Positions 1 through 9,813 of a stretch of DNA of 51,462 nucleotides are shown piece by piece. The notes beneath the pieces are model-generated. The model saw nothing but the letters and a program-made list of their open reading frames with translations, did no database searches and was not told the DNA's origin. This DNA comes from Pseudomonadota bacterium (lineage in GTDB: Bacteria > Pseudomonadota > Gammaproteobacteria > Berkiellales > Berkiellaceae), in the NCBI GenBank assembly GCA_018242045.1, contig JAFECR010000003.1, forward strand, positions 39,761 to 91,222. The letters run 5' to 3'. The position numbers were made by a program, and so were the translations under genes. The first letter of the stretch is position 1, and every line of letters begins with the position of its first letter.

Positions 1-33
1 ACAACAAAGCCTCAATTCAAACTGGGAAGAGTA

Positions 34-600
34 TTAGGTAATTGGCAGTGTGACACCCTTTTGCCCTTGATACTTACCGCCTCTATCTTTATAAGAGATC
101 TCGCACACTTCATCTGACTGTAAGAATAACATTTGGGCGACCCCTTCATTGGCATAAATTTTGGCAGGCAACGGGGTGGTATTTGAAAATTCTAAAGTAA
201 CATGCCCTTCCCATTCTGGCTCTAAAGGGGTGACATTGACGATAATGCCGCAACGCGCATACGTCGATTTTCCTAAACAAATTGTTAGAATATTGCGCGG
301 AATACGAAAATATTCCACCGTTCGAGCCAATACAAACGAATTAGGCGGAATAATGCAAGTGTCACTCACCATGCTGACAAAACTATTTTCATCGAAATTT
401 TTAGGATCGACGATACTGGCATGAATATTGGTGAAAATTTTAAATTCATTAGCGCAACGCACATCATAACCATAACTGGATGTGCCATAGGATACTATTT
501 TTTGACCATCCACATATCGCACCTGGCTGCTGACAAAAGGCTCTATCAATCCCGCTTCTTTTGCCATTTTTTTAATCCAACGATCTGATTTTATTGCCAT
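34..600 (-). CDS. dcd: dCTP deaminase
   Basis: Deaminates dCTP to dUTP in the cytoplasm, feeding dUMP and then dTMP synthesis. The 188-residue product has the usual length for the family (E. coli Dcd is 193). It shows the conserved core GKSTYARCG, then [13 protein letters not shown], in which the Glu of LEF matches the catalytic Glu of E. coli Dcd, and ends with a [13 protein letters not shown] tail typical of the family. Two ATGs are adjacent at 603 and 600. An AGGA element lies 4 bases before the first and 7 before the second, so the second is preferred. It lies downstream of the Mrp-type gene on the same strand with a gap of about 130 bases, so cotranscription is possible but not shown. 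Identification is by recalled family similarity. Confidence 0.95.
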   Translation of the reverse strand: MAIKSDRWIKKMAKEAGLIEPFVSSQVRYVDGQKIVSYGTSSYGYDVRCANEFKIFTNIHASIVDPKNFDENSFVSMVSDTCIIPPNSFVLARTVEYFRIPRNILTICLGKSTYARCGIIVNVTPLEPEWEGHVTLEFSNTTPLPAKIYANEGVAQMLFLQSDEVCEISYKDRGGKYQGQKGVTLPIT

Positions 601-729
601 CATTTATTCCTATACTCTTTCCAGTTTAAATTTAAGCTTTGTTGCCTGCCCTTATTCACCCCAGCCACTGCTTCCACTTTGAATGAGTTCCGTCATTGCT
701 GTAAATGTTTATTTGCTTGTTTGGTAAAA

Positions 730-1830
730 TCAAGCTGATTTACTTTTTGTTATTACAATCTCAGGGATTAATGCTGAATAATTTACTTCTTTCAAAGCCA
801 ATTGCCCTGCTACTTTCAGCGCCATTTCCCAGTAAGGCGCTGCCAGCGCGCTTTGGGGAGAAGAAGCGACGATAGGCAAGCCCGCATCGCAAAGCTCTCG
901 CAGTTTGGCATGAAGTGGCAATTGTGCGAGCAAAGGAAGCTCAAATTCCTTGGCCATTTTTTCACCCCCACCTTGACCAAAAATGGCTTCTTGATGCCCA
1001 CAGGCGGAACAATGATGCCAACTCATATTTTCAACAATCCCTAAAACGCTAACTTCCAGTTTTTCGAACATTTTACAAGCACGATGCGCATCAATTAACG
1101 CAATATCTTGCGGCGTGGTAACGATAACCGCACCGCTGATGGGGATCTTTTGTGCCATCGTTAATTGAATATCTCCAGTACCGGGTGGCAAATCGAGGAT
1201 CATATAATCACAATCTTCCCAAGCCGTCTCTTGTAAGAGCTGTTGTAAGGCACCGCTGGCCATGGGACCGCGCCAGACCATGGGGCTTTGCTCACCCACC
1301 AAATAGCCAATTGAAATGGATTGGATCCCCAAGCTTTCCACTGGGATAAATTTTTTATTGAGGGTAGTTGCTCTGGTCGTCGGTTTACCGAGCATATGTG
1401 GTTGGCTAGGCCCATAAATATCCGCATCTAATAATGCAACCCTAGCCCCTAAGCCCCTTAAAGCAAGCGCTAAATTGACCGCCACCGTCGATTTTCCAAC
1501 CCCACCTTTGCCAGAAGCGACAGCAATAATGTTTTTGATAGATAACTTTTGTCTGGTTTCTTTTTGAGTTTTATGGCGACGCACCTTCCAATTCACATTT
1601 AAACTGACAGCATATTGTGGCCAATCTGTTGCAAGTGCTTGGCTAATACGTTGTTTTAATTCAGAAATTCCCCGTGAGCATGGGTAAGAGAATTGTAGGT
1701 GGATAGCAATTGTTTTATCATCGATGGCAATTTCATGAATAACTTTGGCACTCACCAAATCCTGCCCAAGATAAGGATCGTAAATAGTACCCAAAATCGC
1801 GCTAATCTGGGAGGGAGTAGGAGCTACCAT
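730..1830 (-). CDS. apbC: Mrp/ApbC family iron-sulfur cluster carrier ATPase
   Basis: A P-loop scaffold/carrier that delivers Fe-S clusters to apo-proteins in the cytoplasm. From the N-terminus: a MIP18/DUF59-like domain (about 1-85), then the deviant Walker A GKGGVGKST (about residues 107-115), the strand motif LLDADIYGPSQPHMLG, the DLPPGTGDIQLT switch region, and a CxxC pair in HHCSACGH that in this family bridges the cluster between subunits. It follows E. coli Mrp closely along its length. An in-frame ATG at 1869 would add 13 residues with no ribosome site. The ATG at 1830 gives a 366-residue protein of normal length and has a GAGA element about 9 bases upstream. It is divergent from metG, with a gap of about 120 bases holding both promoters. 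Confidence 0.93.
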   Translation of the reverse strand: MVAPTPSQISAILGTIYDPYLGQDLVSAKVIHEIAIDDKTIAIHLQFSYPCSRGISELKQRISQALATDWPQYAVSLNVNWKVRRHKTQKETRQKLSIKNIIAVASGKGGVGKSTVAVNLALALRGLGARVALLDADIYGPSQPHMLGKPTTRATTLNKKFIPVESLGIQSISIGYLVGEQSPMVWRGPMASGALQQLLQETAWEDCDYMILDLPPGTGDIQLTMAQKIPISGAVIVTTPQDIALIDAHRACKMFEKLEVSVLGIVENMSWHHCSACGHQEAIFGQGGGEKMAKEFELPLLAQLPLHAKLRELCDAGLPIVASSPQSALAAPYWEMALKVAGQLALKEVNYSALIPEIVITKSKSA

Positions 1831-1948
1831 CAGGTCATTTCTCGCAACACATGTCATGATGCGCCACATTTTATCATGAGTTACAACAGAAAATGGAACT
1901 TAATTCCATAAAAAGTTATACTCTTGCCCAAAAATATCGAGGATGACT

Positions 1949-3973
1949 ATGACAAGTAAAACCAATTCACGATCTATTTTGGTAACAAGTGCCTTGTACT
2001 ATGCCAATGGACACCTCCACCTTGGTCACATTGTTGAATCTATTCAAAGTGACATTTGGGTAAGACTACAAAAGCTACAAGGGCATGATTGTATTCATGT
2101 GAGCGGCTCAGATGCACATGGCACCCCCATCATGCTGCAAGCTGAAAAACTTGGGATCTCAAGCGAAGCGTTGGTTACGAAAATTGGTAAAGAGCATCAA
2201 GCAGAATTTGCTGCCTTTTTAGTGAATTTCGATAATTTCTATTCCACTCATTCCAAAGAAAACCAATTTTTCACTGAGCTTCTTTATACCCGCTTACGAG
2301 ACAAAGGGGATATCGCGACAAGAACCATTAAACAAGCTTACGATCCAGTTAAAAACATGTTTCTGCCTGATAGATATGTCAAAGGGGAATGCCCAAAATG
2401 TGGTAGTCCAGATCAATATGGCGATAACTGTGAAAGCTGTGGCGCCACTTATAGCCCAACAGAATTAAAAAACCCCATTTCAGTGGTTTCAGGCGTTAAG
2501 CCAATTGAGAAGGAATCTGAACATTATTTTTTCAAACTCGAAAATTATGCTGAATATTTAAAACAATGGACACGTCAAGGCCATTTGCAAGAACAAATTG
2601 TCAATAAACTCAATGAATGGTTTGAAGCTGGTTTAAAACAATGGGATATCTCACGGGATGGCCCTTATTTTGGTTTTCCCATTCCGCAAACAACGGATAA
2701 ATTTTTCTATGTTTGGATGGATGCGCCTATCGGTTACATCGCCAGCTTTAAAAATTGGTGTGATAAGCATCCTGAAATTCCCTTTGAAAAGTATTGGCAA
2801 AAAGATAGTCCTTGTGAACTTTATCATTTTATTGGTAAAGATATCATTTATTTTCATGCGTTATTTTGGACCGCCATGCTGCACGGCAGTGATTTTCGCA
2901 CACCAACGGCTATTTATGCTCATGGGTTTTTAACAATTAATGGGCAAAAAATGTCTAAATCACGCGGCACATTTATTACCGCTAAAAACTATTTAGATCA
3001 TTTGCAACCTGAATATCTTCGCTATTATTTTGCCGCAAAATTAACTGATACTATCGATGATTTAGATTTAAATTTAGATGATTTTGTTAGCCGTGTTAAT
3101 GCTGATCTGATTGGTAAATATGTGAATATTGCAAGCCGCTGCGCTTCCTTTATCACCAAACATTTTGCAGGAGAATTATCAGCAACTTTGGCAGATGATG
3201 TCCTTTATGAGAAATTCGTTAGTGAAAGCGAACAAATTTTACAACATTTTAATGCAAGGCGTTATCATCGTGCTATACGCGATATCATGGCACTTGCCGA
3301 TCTCGCGAATCAGTTCATTGACGAAAATAAACCCTGGGAATTAGTAAAAAAGCAGGATCTGGCTAAAGTGCAAACCGTTTGCACACAAGGGCTCAATCTT
3401 TTTCGCTTATTAACGATCTTCCTAAAACCCGTATTGCCTGAAGTTGCCAAAAACGTGGAAACTTTTTTGAATATTCCACCACTTTCTTGGGAAGATATTC
3501 AAAATCCCTTGCTTTCCCATACCATCCAAACATACCAACCTCTAATGCAAAGAATCGATCCCAAACAGGTACAAGCCATGATTGAGCAAGGAAAAGAAAT
3601 GATGTCAGAAACACCACAACCTCCCAAACCAAGTAACGATATCGCACCAACGATTAATTATGACGATTTTGCTAAGGTCGACCTGCGCATTGCTAAAATT
3701 ATCAACGCAGAACATGTTGAGGGCGCAGAAAAATTACTCAAACTTACATTAAGTTTAGGTACTGAAAACCGCCAAGTTTTTTCTGGTATCAAATCAGCTT
3801 ATACGCCTGAAAGTTTGATAGGTAAATACACGGTGATGGTTGCCAATCTTGCACCAAGACAAATGCGTTTTGGCTTATCCGAAGGCATGATTTTGGCTGC
3901 AGGCCCCGGCGGTAGTGAATTATGGTTACTTGAACCCCATGATGGCGCTAAAGAAGGCATGCGAGTTAAATAA
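1949..3973 (+). CDS. metG: Methionyl-tRNA synthetase
   Basis: Charges tRNA(Met) with methionine in the cytoplasm. The class I HIGH signature appears as HLGH near residue 22. A zinc-binding insert has CPKCG and CESCG pairs (about 148-165), the KMSKS loop is at about residue 333, and a C-terminal EMAP/Trbp111-type tRNA-binding domain (about 570-674) starts at [14 protein letters not shown]. Length (674) is normal for the long, dimeric bacterial form. An ATG at 1943 directly abuts the GAGG at 1939-1942, so it cannot use it; the ATG at 1949 has 6-base spacing and is chosen. It heads a four-gene set with the ferredoxin, nth and the DUF1841 gene. The next start codon is 2 bases after its stop, suggesting translational coupling. 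Confidence 0.97.
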   Translation: MTSKTNSRSILVTSALYYANGHLHLGHIVESIQSDIWVRLQKLQGHDCIHVSGSDAHGTPIMLQAEKLGISSEALVTKIGKEHQAEFAAFLVNFDNFYSTHSKENQFFTELLYTRLRDKGDIATRTIKQAYDPVKNMFLPDRYVKGECPKCGSPDQYGDNCESCGATYSPTELKNPISVVSGVKPIEKESEHYFFKLENYAEYLKQWTRQGHLQEQIVNKLNEWFEAGLKQWDISRDGPYFGFPIPQTTDKFFYVWMDAPIGYIASFKNWCDKHPEIPFEKYWQKDSPCELYHFIGKDIIYFHALFWTAMLHGSDFRTPTAIYAHGFLTINGQKMSKSRGTFITAKNYLDHLQPEYLRYYFAAKLTDTIDDLDLNLDDFVSRVNADLIGKYVNIASRCASFITKHFAGELSATLADDVLYEKFVSESEQILQHFNARRYHRAIRDIMALADLANQFIDENKPWELVKKQDLAKVQTVCTQGLNLFRLLTIFLKPVLPEVAKNVETFLNIPPLSWEDIQNPLLSHTIQTYQPLMQRIDPKQVQAMIEQGKEMMSETPQPPKPSNDIAPTINYDDFAKVDLRIAKIINAEHVEGAEKLLKLTLSLGTENRQVFSGIKSAYTPESLIGKYTVMVANLAPRQMRFGLSEGMILAAGPGGSELWLLEPHDGAKEGMRVK

Positions 3974-3975
3974 CC

Positions 3976-4371
3976 GTGCCTAAAGCGATGCAAGTAGTTC
4001 GTATTATTGAAAAAACCTGCATTGGTTGTACCAAATGTGTGCCCGTTTGTCCGGTAGATGCCATTGTAGGTGCGACCCAGCAACTGCATGCAGTTATCCC
4101 TGATGTGTGCATTGGTTGCAATTTATGTCTAAACGCCTGTCCTGTTCAGTGTATAGAAATAATACCTCGCAAGGATGCAATCGATAACAAAGCACTTGCC
4201 AAAATAGCAAGAACACGCATTCAAGCGAGAAAAAATCGTCTGGCAAAGCAGGCTTTATACGAACAACGTCAACAAGAAAAGCTCAGTGCTCAAATTGAAG
4301 ATGAGCTCAGTGCCTCGCTTAACCGAGCAAAGACGAAACAAAAACCCACACTTTGGAGCGAGTGTGAATAA
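3976..4371 (+). CDS. RnfB-like 2[4Fe-4S] ferredoxin
   Basis: A 131-residue protein with two classical 4Fe-4S motifs, [12 protein letters not shown] and [12 protein letters not shown] (residues about 15-70), followed by a charged helical tail rich in Lys, Arg and Gln. The pair resembles the ferredoxin part of RnfB/RsxB, but the N-terminal membrane anchor and Rnf-type cluster-binding region of full RnfB (192 residues in E. coli) are missing. Seen: GTG start 2 bases after metG and an 8-base overlap with nth. Known: in E. coli the rsx/rnf operon is directly followed by nth. Inference: this is a shortened RnfB left beside nth after loss of the rest of the complex, possibly an electron donor for cytoplasmic Fe-S enzymes. 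No other rnf genes are in the window. An internal ATG at 3988 is an alternative start. Confidence 0.82.
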   Translation: MPKAMQVVRIIEKTCIGCTKCVPVCPVDAIVGATQQLHAVIPDVCIGCNLCLNACPVQCIEIIPRKDAIDNKALAKIARTRIQARKNRLAKQALYEQRQQEKLSAQIEDELSASLNRAKTKQKPTLWSECE

Positions 4372-5011
4372 AGAAAAAGTGGTGAAGATTTTTAAACGCT
4401 TTCAAGCAAACAACCCCCAGCCCACCACTGAGCTTGTTTACCATAGCGAATTTGAATTATTGGTTGCGGTGATATTATCTGCACAAGCAACGGATGTCAG
4501 TGTCAACAAAGCCACGCAACTTTTGTTCAAGATTGCCAATACCCCCCAAAAAATGCTAAACCTTGGGGAAGAACAGTTAATGTCTTATATTAAATCCATT
4601 GGCCTTTATCGTACTAAAGCCAAAAATATTATTAAAACTTGTCATTTGCTAATTGAAAAACATGATGGGAAAGTGCCTCATGTACGAGAACCCCTAGAAG
4701 CTTTACCTGGCGTTGGCAGAAAGACAGCGAATGTCATTTTAAATACGGCCTTTGGCGAATCCACCATTGCAGTGGACACACATATTTTTAGGGTGGCTAA
4801 TCGCATTAAACTGACCAATGGTAAAACGCCTTTGCAAGTTGAAACTCAGCTTATCAAGGTTGTTCCCAAACGCTATCAAAAAGAGGCACATCATTGGTTA
4901 ATTTTACATGGTCGTTATGTTTGCACTGCCCGCAAACCTAAATGTCCTGAATGTCTCATTCAAGATCTATGTGAATTCCCAGATAAAACAGAGGAAAAAA
5001 TAAATGGTTGA
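4364..5011 (+). CDS. nth: Endonuclease III (DNA glycosylase/AP lyase)
   Basis: Base-excision repair enzyme that removes oxidised pyrimidines and cleaves the abasic strand. It aligns nearly colinearly with E. coli Nth. It has the helix-hairpin-helix [11 protein letters not shown] carrying the catalytic Lys, the AVDTHIFRV segment with the catalytic Asp, and the C-terminal 4Fe-4S loop with spacing C-X6-C-X2-C-X5-C. The frame is open upstream to an ATG at 4286, but that extension runs inside the ferredoxin gene and is not Nth-like. The GTG at 4364 has GGAG 5 bases upstream and gives 215 residues, the family length. It overlaps the ferredoxin gene by 8 bases and the DUF1841 gene by 8 bases, so the three are very likely coupled in translation. 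Confidence 0.96.
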   Translation: MNKEKVVKIFKRFQANNPQPTTELVYHSEFELLVAVILSAQATDVSVNKATQLLFKIANTPQKMLNLGEEQLMSYIKSIGLYRTKAKNIIKTCHLLIEKHDGKVPHVREPLEALPGVGRKTANVILNTAFGESTIAVDTHIFRVANRIKLTNGKTPLQVETQLIKVVPKRYQKEAHHWLILHGRYVCTARKPKCPECLIQDLCEFPDKTEEKING

Positions 5012-5423
5012 AGATCCCATTGCGCTAAGAAAAATATATTTCGATGCATGGCAGAAAAACCAACAGCATTTACCCTTATCCCCTTTAGAGACCATGATAG
5101 TCGATATTATCCAGCGCCATCCAGAATATCACCCTCTTTTTACTGACGAGCATTTTGAAGAATTTAAAGCAGAAAAATATGCCCTCGATCATAATCCTTT
5201 TTTTCATTTGGGGCTGCATGTCACCATTGCAGAACAAGTTTCAGCTGATAGGCCTCAAGGAATTCAAGCAATATTTCAAGCTTTATTAAAAAAACACCAA
5301 AATAAAACCATGGTTGAACATAAAATGATGGAGTGCCTGGCTAGAGTTTTAATAGAAAGTTTTGCTAAAAATAGTGCCAGTGACGAATCGCAATATCTTG
5401 AGGCCTTGCGGCAATTAAAATAA
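5004..5423 (+). CDS. DUF1841 family protein
   Basis: A 139-residue cytoplasmic protein with the hallmark segments of the DUF1841 family: NPFFHLGLHVTIAEQ (about 64-78), then ADRPQGI, then a C-terminal helix VEHKMMECLARVL. No enzymatic function is established for the family that I know of. It is usually found in beta- and gammaproteobacteria, often near nth, as here. It starts 8 bases inside nth with GAGG 8 to 9 bases ahead of the ATG, so it is the last gene of the metG operon. Its 3' part was copied during growth of the adjacent F-box/LRR array: decayed copies of its tail lie at 9499-9711 and 16530-16588. Confidence 0.88.
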   Translation: MVEDPIALRKIYFDAWQKNQQHLPLSPLETMIVDIIQRHPEYHPLFTDEHFEEFKAEKYALDHNPFFHLGLHVTIAEQVSADRPQGIQAIFQALLKKHQNKTMVEHKMMECLARVLIESFAKNSASDESQYLEALRQLK

Positions 5424-5461
5424 GATTTTTTGCTATTCAACTCACAACTTCAGATCAGCAA

Positions 5462-5544
5462 ACATTAACAGATCAAAATTTAGTCTTATAGGGATATTTT
5501 TTTAAGCTTCTCAACTGTTCAGATTGATCGCACAAAGGCTTCTT
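5462..5544 (+). promoter_or_regulatory. Conserved leader upstream of F-box/LRR gene 1
   Basis: The stretch from about 5476 (TTTAGTCTTATAGG) through TTAAGCTTCTCAACTGTT to the ribosome site AAAGG at 5534-5538 recurs almost unchanged before genes 2, 3 and 5 of the array (7432-7499, 9749-9813, 14404-14472), and partly before gene 4 (from TGTTAAGCTGCTTAGCT near 11947). The block is conserved at a fixed distance of about 65 bases from the ATG, so it probably holds the promoter and leader. No clear -35/-10 pair stands out. Confidence 0.45.
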
Positions 5545-7296
5545 ATGCTTAATTTTACTTCCGATTCCATTTTGCCTATCTTTAACTTTCTCACTCAAGA
5601 AGAAGTTTTTACGCTTCGCCTCACCTGCAAGACATTCAATATCGCAGCCACCTCCAATGAAATTATCATGCCTTTTCTTAATCGCTTAAAAGCCATTGAC
5701 AAAACCGTATCAACACTTCCTCCTGAAGACGTGATGAGCACCACTTGGTGTTATGAACGTTTTATTAAGGAATTTAATCGTCTTGCAAATAGTCAAGCAC
5801 AAGAAATAACGGATTTCTTAAACGTTAATGCTAAGTCTGAAAATGACGAGATAAAAAATAAAATAAGCTCATTTAAGGATTTAGGGGCGCACAACGCTGA
5901 TAATCACCACATTCAACTACGCGTCTTAGAGCAAAGACACGCTTTTCTTGAAGATTTAAATACGGCTTTAATCCAATCGATGATTGATTTAAATAGCACG
6001 AAACTTTTTCTTCATGATTTAAATATCACTCGGATCCCAGAAAATCTATTCACGGATCCAGAATACGAGGATTATTGGAAAAAAGTACAAGAAATAGATT
6101 GTAATAACACCTCGCTGCAAAGCTTACCTCAATCTCTCGGTCATTGTCAGGCCCTAAAAGTGTTAAATTGCAGCGTCAACAAACTGAAATACTTACCGGA
6201 GTCGCTCGGTAACTGCCAGGCGTTAGAACGAATATTTTGCAATTGCAATCAATTGGAAGTTTTGCCTGAATCACTTGGTAATTGTAAAGCCCTGCAAGAA
6301 GTGCATTGCTACAAAAATAAAATAAAATCCTTACCTGAGTCGCTCGGTAAGTGCCAAGCACTGCTGGTGCTAAATTGCGATCATAACCAACTAAAAGCTT
6401 TGCCTGAATCTCTGGCTCATTGCCAAATGCTGTACGGGCTATTTTGTTCCCACAACCAGCTAAAAACCCTGCCCGAATCTCTCGGTCAATGCCAGGCGCT
6501 ACGAATACTAATTTGCATGGACAATCAACTCAAAGCCCTACCTGAATCTCTGGCTAATTGCCAACAACTGGTGTTACGTTGTGATGACAATAATCTTACT
6601 GACATTCCTAATATTATTAAAACTAGATTTAGCACTGATTGGACCATGGGTGAACAAAATACGCATCAAGATCTAATAAATTTAGCGCCTACCGCAACTA
6701 AAGTAGCAGATAATAATAAACCAACAAAGGACCAATCCAATCCTGATAGCAATGATAAATCGATACCAATCCCTGCCAAGAGAATTTGGCGAATTAAGGT
6801 TGCCGCCATTTTAATCAGCATTACCTTAAGCTGCTTTATTTTTGCCCTGAGTGGTGGTGCGCTGATTGCGGCCTTATTGTTAAAAGCCGGTGTTGTATTG
6901 CCAACAACAAAAGCAACTTTTGCGGCGATATCGATCGCCTCAGGCTTGGCTGCCACAACAACATTATGGGGGCTTTGTCATTTAGGCGCTGCTTTAAAAA
7001 CGGCTATTATTCAACACCGACAAAGCCCAGAGCAACGCTTTAGGGCAGACAATAATGCCTGCGATGCGCAATTGGCGCAATTAGCCGCTAAATTCTCTAC
7101 CAGCACCATTCAGCTTTTTGTGCAACCCCTTAAAGCTATTCAGACTCAGGTTGCCGCTCCCCAGCTTATTCAATTTAAGCAATTTGAAATCGAATCTTGT
7201 AAAAAAGTGCTTGGTTTAAAAGATACGCAACGCAGTCAAGCCAAGGAAATAGCATTGATAGAGGCAAGAAACTTCTTGGATTTGCATAATAAATAA
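5545..7296 (+). CDS. F-box/LRR protein 1 with C-terminal membrane hairpin (putative effector)
   Basis: First of five tandem paralogues, 583 residues. Residues 1-40 fit an F-box (SDSILPIFNFLTQEEVFTLR, then LTCKTFN), the motif by which eukaryotic adaptors bind Skp1 in SCF ubiquitin ligases. A helical stretch (about 40-170) is followed by 8 leucine-rich repeats of 21-23 residues (LPESLGNC-QALxxLxCxxNxL), then a polar linker, two hydrophobic segments (about 417-447 and 455-480) and a 100-residue tail. The ATG at 5545 has AAAGG 6 bases upstream; an in-frame TTG at 5524 has none. There is no N-terminal signal peptide. Known: Legionella secretes F-box effectors through Dot/Icm. Inference: a secreted host-directed substrate receptor anchored in a host membrane. 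This is the shortest LRR block of the array. Confidence 0.8.
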   Translation: MLNFTSDSILPIFNFLTQEEVFTLRLTCKTFNIAATSNEIIMPFLNRLKAIDKTVSTLPPEDVMSTTWCYERFIKEFNRLANSQAQEITDFLNVNAKSENDEIKNKISSFKDLGAHNADNHHIQLRVLEQRHAFLEDLNTALIQSMIDLNSTKLFLHDLNITRIPENLFTDPEYEDYWKKVQEIDCNNTSLQSLPQSLGHCQALKVLNCSVNKLKYLPESLGNCQALERIFCNCNQLEVLPESLGNCKALQEVHCYKNKIKSLPESLGKCQALLVLNCDHNQLKALPESLAHCQMLYGLFCSHNQLKTLPESLGQCQALRILICMDNQLKALPESLANCQQLVLRCDDNNLTDIPNIIKTRFSTDWTMGEQNTHQDLINLAPTATKVADNNKPTKDQSNPDSNDKSIPIPAKRIWRIKVAAILISITLSCFIFALSGGALIAALLLKAGVVLPTTKATFAAISIASGLAATTTLWGLCHLGAALKTAIIQHRQSPEQRFRADNNACDAQLAQLAAKFSTSTIQLFVQPLKAIQTQVAAPQLIQFKQFEIESCKKVLGLKDTQRSQAKEIALIEARNFLDLHNK

Positions 7297-7318
7297 CGAG
7301 GGACTGTTTTTAACTTGT

Positions 7319-7374
7319 CATCCCGGCCAAGTGTTTAGTTCAGGGACATAGGCAACACGTTGCCGGGATAAGAG
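7319..7374 (+). terminator. Long-loop hairpin after F-box/LRR gene 1
   Basis: ATCCCGGC at about 7321-7328 pairs with GCCGGGAT at about 7363-7370, leaving a loop of roughly 35 bases. No T-run follows, so termination would be factor-dependent at best. The left arm and the flanking sequence reappear after gene 4 (14348-14380), but there the right arm has been deleted, so this may be a remnant of an interspersed repeat, not a working terminator. Confidence 0.3.
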
Positions 7375-7499
7375 AAAGTCATTTACTTAAGCACCCCCCG
7401 TCTTCTATTAAATTCAGCTTTAAATCAAGAAAATTTGGCCTTATAGGTGCATTGTGTTAAGCTTCCCAACTGTTCGAATTGATCGCACAAAGGCTTCTT

Positions 7500-9464
7500 A
7501 TGCTTAATTTTACTTCTGATACCCTTTTGCCTATCTTTAACTTTCTCACTCAAGAAGAAGCTTTTGCGCTTCGCCTTAGCTGCAAGACATTCAATGTAGC
7601 GGTCACATCAAATGAAATTATGATGCCTTTTCTTAATCGCTTAAAAGCCATTGACAAAACCATATCAACTCTTCCTCCTGAAGGCGTGATGAGTACCGCT
7701 TGGTGTTATGAACGTTTTATTAAGGAATTTAATCGTCTTGCAAATAGTCAAGCAAATGAAACTAAGAATTTCTTAATAGGCAATGCTCGATCTAGCAATG
7801 ACGAGATAAAAAATAAAATAATCTCACTTAAGGATTTAAAAGGGCGCAATGCTGATAATCACCACATTCAACTAAGCGTATTAGAGCAAAGACACGCTTT
7901 TCTTGAAGATTTAAATACGACTTTAATCCAACCAAAGATTGACTTAAATAGCACCGAACTTGATCTTACTAATTTGAAGATCTCTCGGATCCCAGAAAGT
8001 CTATTTACTCAGCCAGAGTACCAGGATTATTGGAAAAAACTGCAAAAAATAGATTGTAGTGGCAGCACGCTACAAAGCTTGCCCCAATCTATTGGTGATT
8101 GTCAGGCCCTAGAAGAGCTAAATTGCACCGTCAGCAAACTGAAATCCTTACCTGAGTCGCTCGGTAACTGCCAAGCGCTAAAACAACTATATGTTACTTA
8201 CAGCGAATTAGAAGCCTTGCCTGAATCTCTCGGTAATTGCCAAGCTCTGCAAGTAATACGCAGCGACTTCAACCAACTAAAATCTTTACCTGCGTCTCTC
8301 GGTAACTGCCAAGGGCTAAAACAACTATATTGTAATTACAATCAAATGGAAGCTTTACCTGAAACTCTCGTTAAATGTGAGGCACTACAAGAGATATATT
8401 GCTACGGAAACAAACTAAAATTCTTACCTGAGTCTCTTGGTAAGTACCAAGCACTGCAAATACTAAGTTGTGGTGGAAATGAACTAAAAGCCTTGCCTGA
8501 ATCTCTAGTTCATTGTAAAGCGCTGCGAACACTATATTGTCTCCACAACCGACTGGAAACCTTGCCTGAATCCCTAGGTAATTGCCAAGCACTGGAAAAA
8601 GTAGATTGTAGTTTCAACCTGCTACAAACTTTGCCGGGATCTCTCGGTCAATGCCAGAAATTAGAGCTAAATTGCAGTTACAATCAACTCAAAGTCTTGC
8701 CTGAATCTCTGGCTAATTGCCAAAAACTGGTGTTATCTTGTAATGATAATTGTCTTACTGACATTCCTAACGCGATTAAAACTAAACTCGGCGACAATTG
8801 GGAGATTGCGATTGGTCGACAATATACTCTTCAAAATCTAAAAAATTTAGTGCCTACCACGACTAAAGCAGCAGATAATAATGAGCCAACGAAGGACCAA
8901 TCCAATCCTGATAGCAAGATTGATAAATCGATACCAATGCCTGCCAAGAAAATTTGGCCAATTAAGGTTGCCGCCATTTTAATCAGCATTGCTTTAAGCA
9001 GCGTTATTTTTGCCCTGAGTGGTGGTGCGCTGATTGCGGCCTTATTGTTAAAAGCCGGTGTTGTATTGCCAACAACAAAAGCAACTTTTGCGGCGATATC
9101 CATCGCCTCAGGCTTGGCTGCCACAACAACATTATGGGGGCTTTGTCATTTAGGCGCTGCTTTAAAAACGGCTATTATTCGACACCGACAAAGCCCAGAG
9201 CAACGCTTTAAGGCCGACAATAATGCCTGCGATGAGCAATTGGCGCAATTAGCCGCAAAATTCTCTACCAGCACCATTCAGCATTTTGTGCAACCCCTTA
9301 AAGCTATTCAGACTCAGGTTGCAGATCCCCAGCTTATTCAATTTAAGCAATTTCAAATCGAAGCTTGTAAAAAAGTGCTTGGTTTAAAAGATACGCAGCG
9401 CAGTCAAGCCAAGGAAACAGCATTGATAGATGCCAGAAAATTCTTAAATTTTCGCAATAAATAA
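7500..9464 (+). CDS. F-box/LRR protein 2 with C-terminal membrane hairpin (putative effector)
   Basis: Second paralogue, 654 residues, same order of parts: F-box-like N-terminus (SDTLLPIFNFLTQEEAFALR), helical spacer, 11 leucine-rich repeats, polar linker, two hydrophobic segments and the conserved tail ending near RKFLNFRNK. Repeats 3 and 4 have lost the Cys of the LxCxxN position (LYVTYSEL, IRSDFNQL); repeat 6 ends in Tyr instead of Cys. Its linker carries a variant (DNWEIAIGRQYTLQNL) found elsewhere in the array only in gene 5. The ATG at 7500 follows AAAGG at 6-base spacing. About 200 bases separate it from gene 1, with the conserved leader just ahead of the start. Effector role is inferred from architecture; what it might recruit for ubiquitination is unknown. 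Confidence 0.8.
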   Translation: MLNFTSDTLLPIFNFLTQEEAFALRLSCKTFNVAVTSNEIMMPFLNRLKAIDKTISTLPPEGVMSTAWCYERFIKEFNRLANSQANETKNFLIGNARSSNDEIKNKIISLKDLKGRNADNHHIQLSVLEQRHAFLEDLNTTLIQPKIDLNSTELDLTNLKISRIPESLFTQPEYQDYWKKLQKIDCSGSTLQSLPQSIGDCQALEELNCTVSKLKSLPESLGNCQALKQLYVTYSELEALPESLGNCQALQVIRSDFNQLKSLPASLGNCQGLKQLYCNYNQMEALPETLVKCEALQEIYCYGNKLKFLPESLGKYQALQILSCGGNELKALPESLVHCKALRTLYCLHNRLETLPESLGNCQALEKVDCSFNLLQTLPGSLGQCQKLELNCSYNQLKVLPESLANCQKLVLSCNDNCLTDIPNAIKTKLGDNWEIAIGRQYTLQNLKNLVPTTTKAADNNEPTKDQSNPDSKIDKSIPMPAKKIWPIKVAAILISIALSSVIFALSGGALIAALLLKAGVVLPTTKATFAAISIASGLAATTTLWGLCHLGAALKTAIIRHRQSPEQRFKADNNACDEQLAQLAAKFSTSTIQHFVQPLKAIQTQVADPQLIQFKQFQIEACKKVLGLKDTQRSQAKETALIDARKFLNFRNK

Positions 9465-9498
9465 TGATTTCTTCCCCAAAAATTAGCGCCTAACTTCT

Positions 9499-9711
9499 TT
9501 ATTTTCACTTGGGGCTGCATGTCACTATTGCAAAACAAGTTGCATCTGATAGGCCTCAGAAAATTCAAAAAATATTTTAGCTTTATGAAAAAACATCAAG
9601 ATAAAACCATCGTTGAACATAAAATGATGGCGTGGGCTAGGATTAATAGACAGTTTACCAAAAACAGTGCCTGTAACGAATCGCAGGAGCTTGTCTCAGT
9701 TTTTCAACCAA
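9499..9711 (+). pseudogene. Decayed duplicate of the DUF1841 gene tail
   Basis: This stretch is clearly homologous to the last two thirds of the intact DUF1841 gene (from about 5198). Shared runs include TTGGGGCTGCATGTCAC, CTGATAGGCCTCA and GAACATAAAATGATGG. Read in the original frame it gives HVTIAKQVASDRPQKIQKIF and then an in-frame TAG. A net loss of 2 bases near 9580 shifts the frame, after which KKHQDKTIVEHKMM is readable in another frame. Further small deletions follow. Homology continues past the old stop into the leader of F-box/LRR gene 3. It is therefore a dead passenger copied together with the gene downstream of it. A 68-codon open frame here (9519-9725) is a by-product of the frameshift, not a gene. 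Confidence 0.85.
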
Positions 9712-9813
9712 CTTTATCGGATTAGGGAAAAATCAACCGGCGAGAATTTGGTCTTATAGGAGTATTATGTTAAGCTTCCCAACTGTTTCGGGTTGATCGC
9801 AAAAAGGCTTCTT

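Noticed and set aside
9519..9725. Open frame of 68 codons between F-box/LRR genes 2 and 3
   Set aside because: It is produced by frameshifts in a decayed copy of the DUF1841 tail; the first third is out of the original frame.
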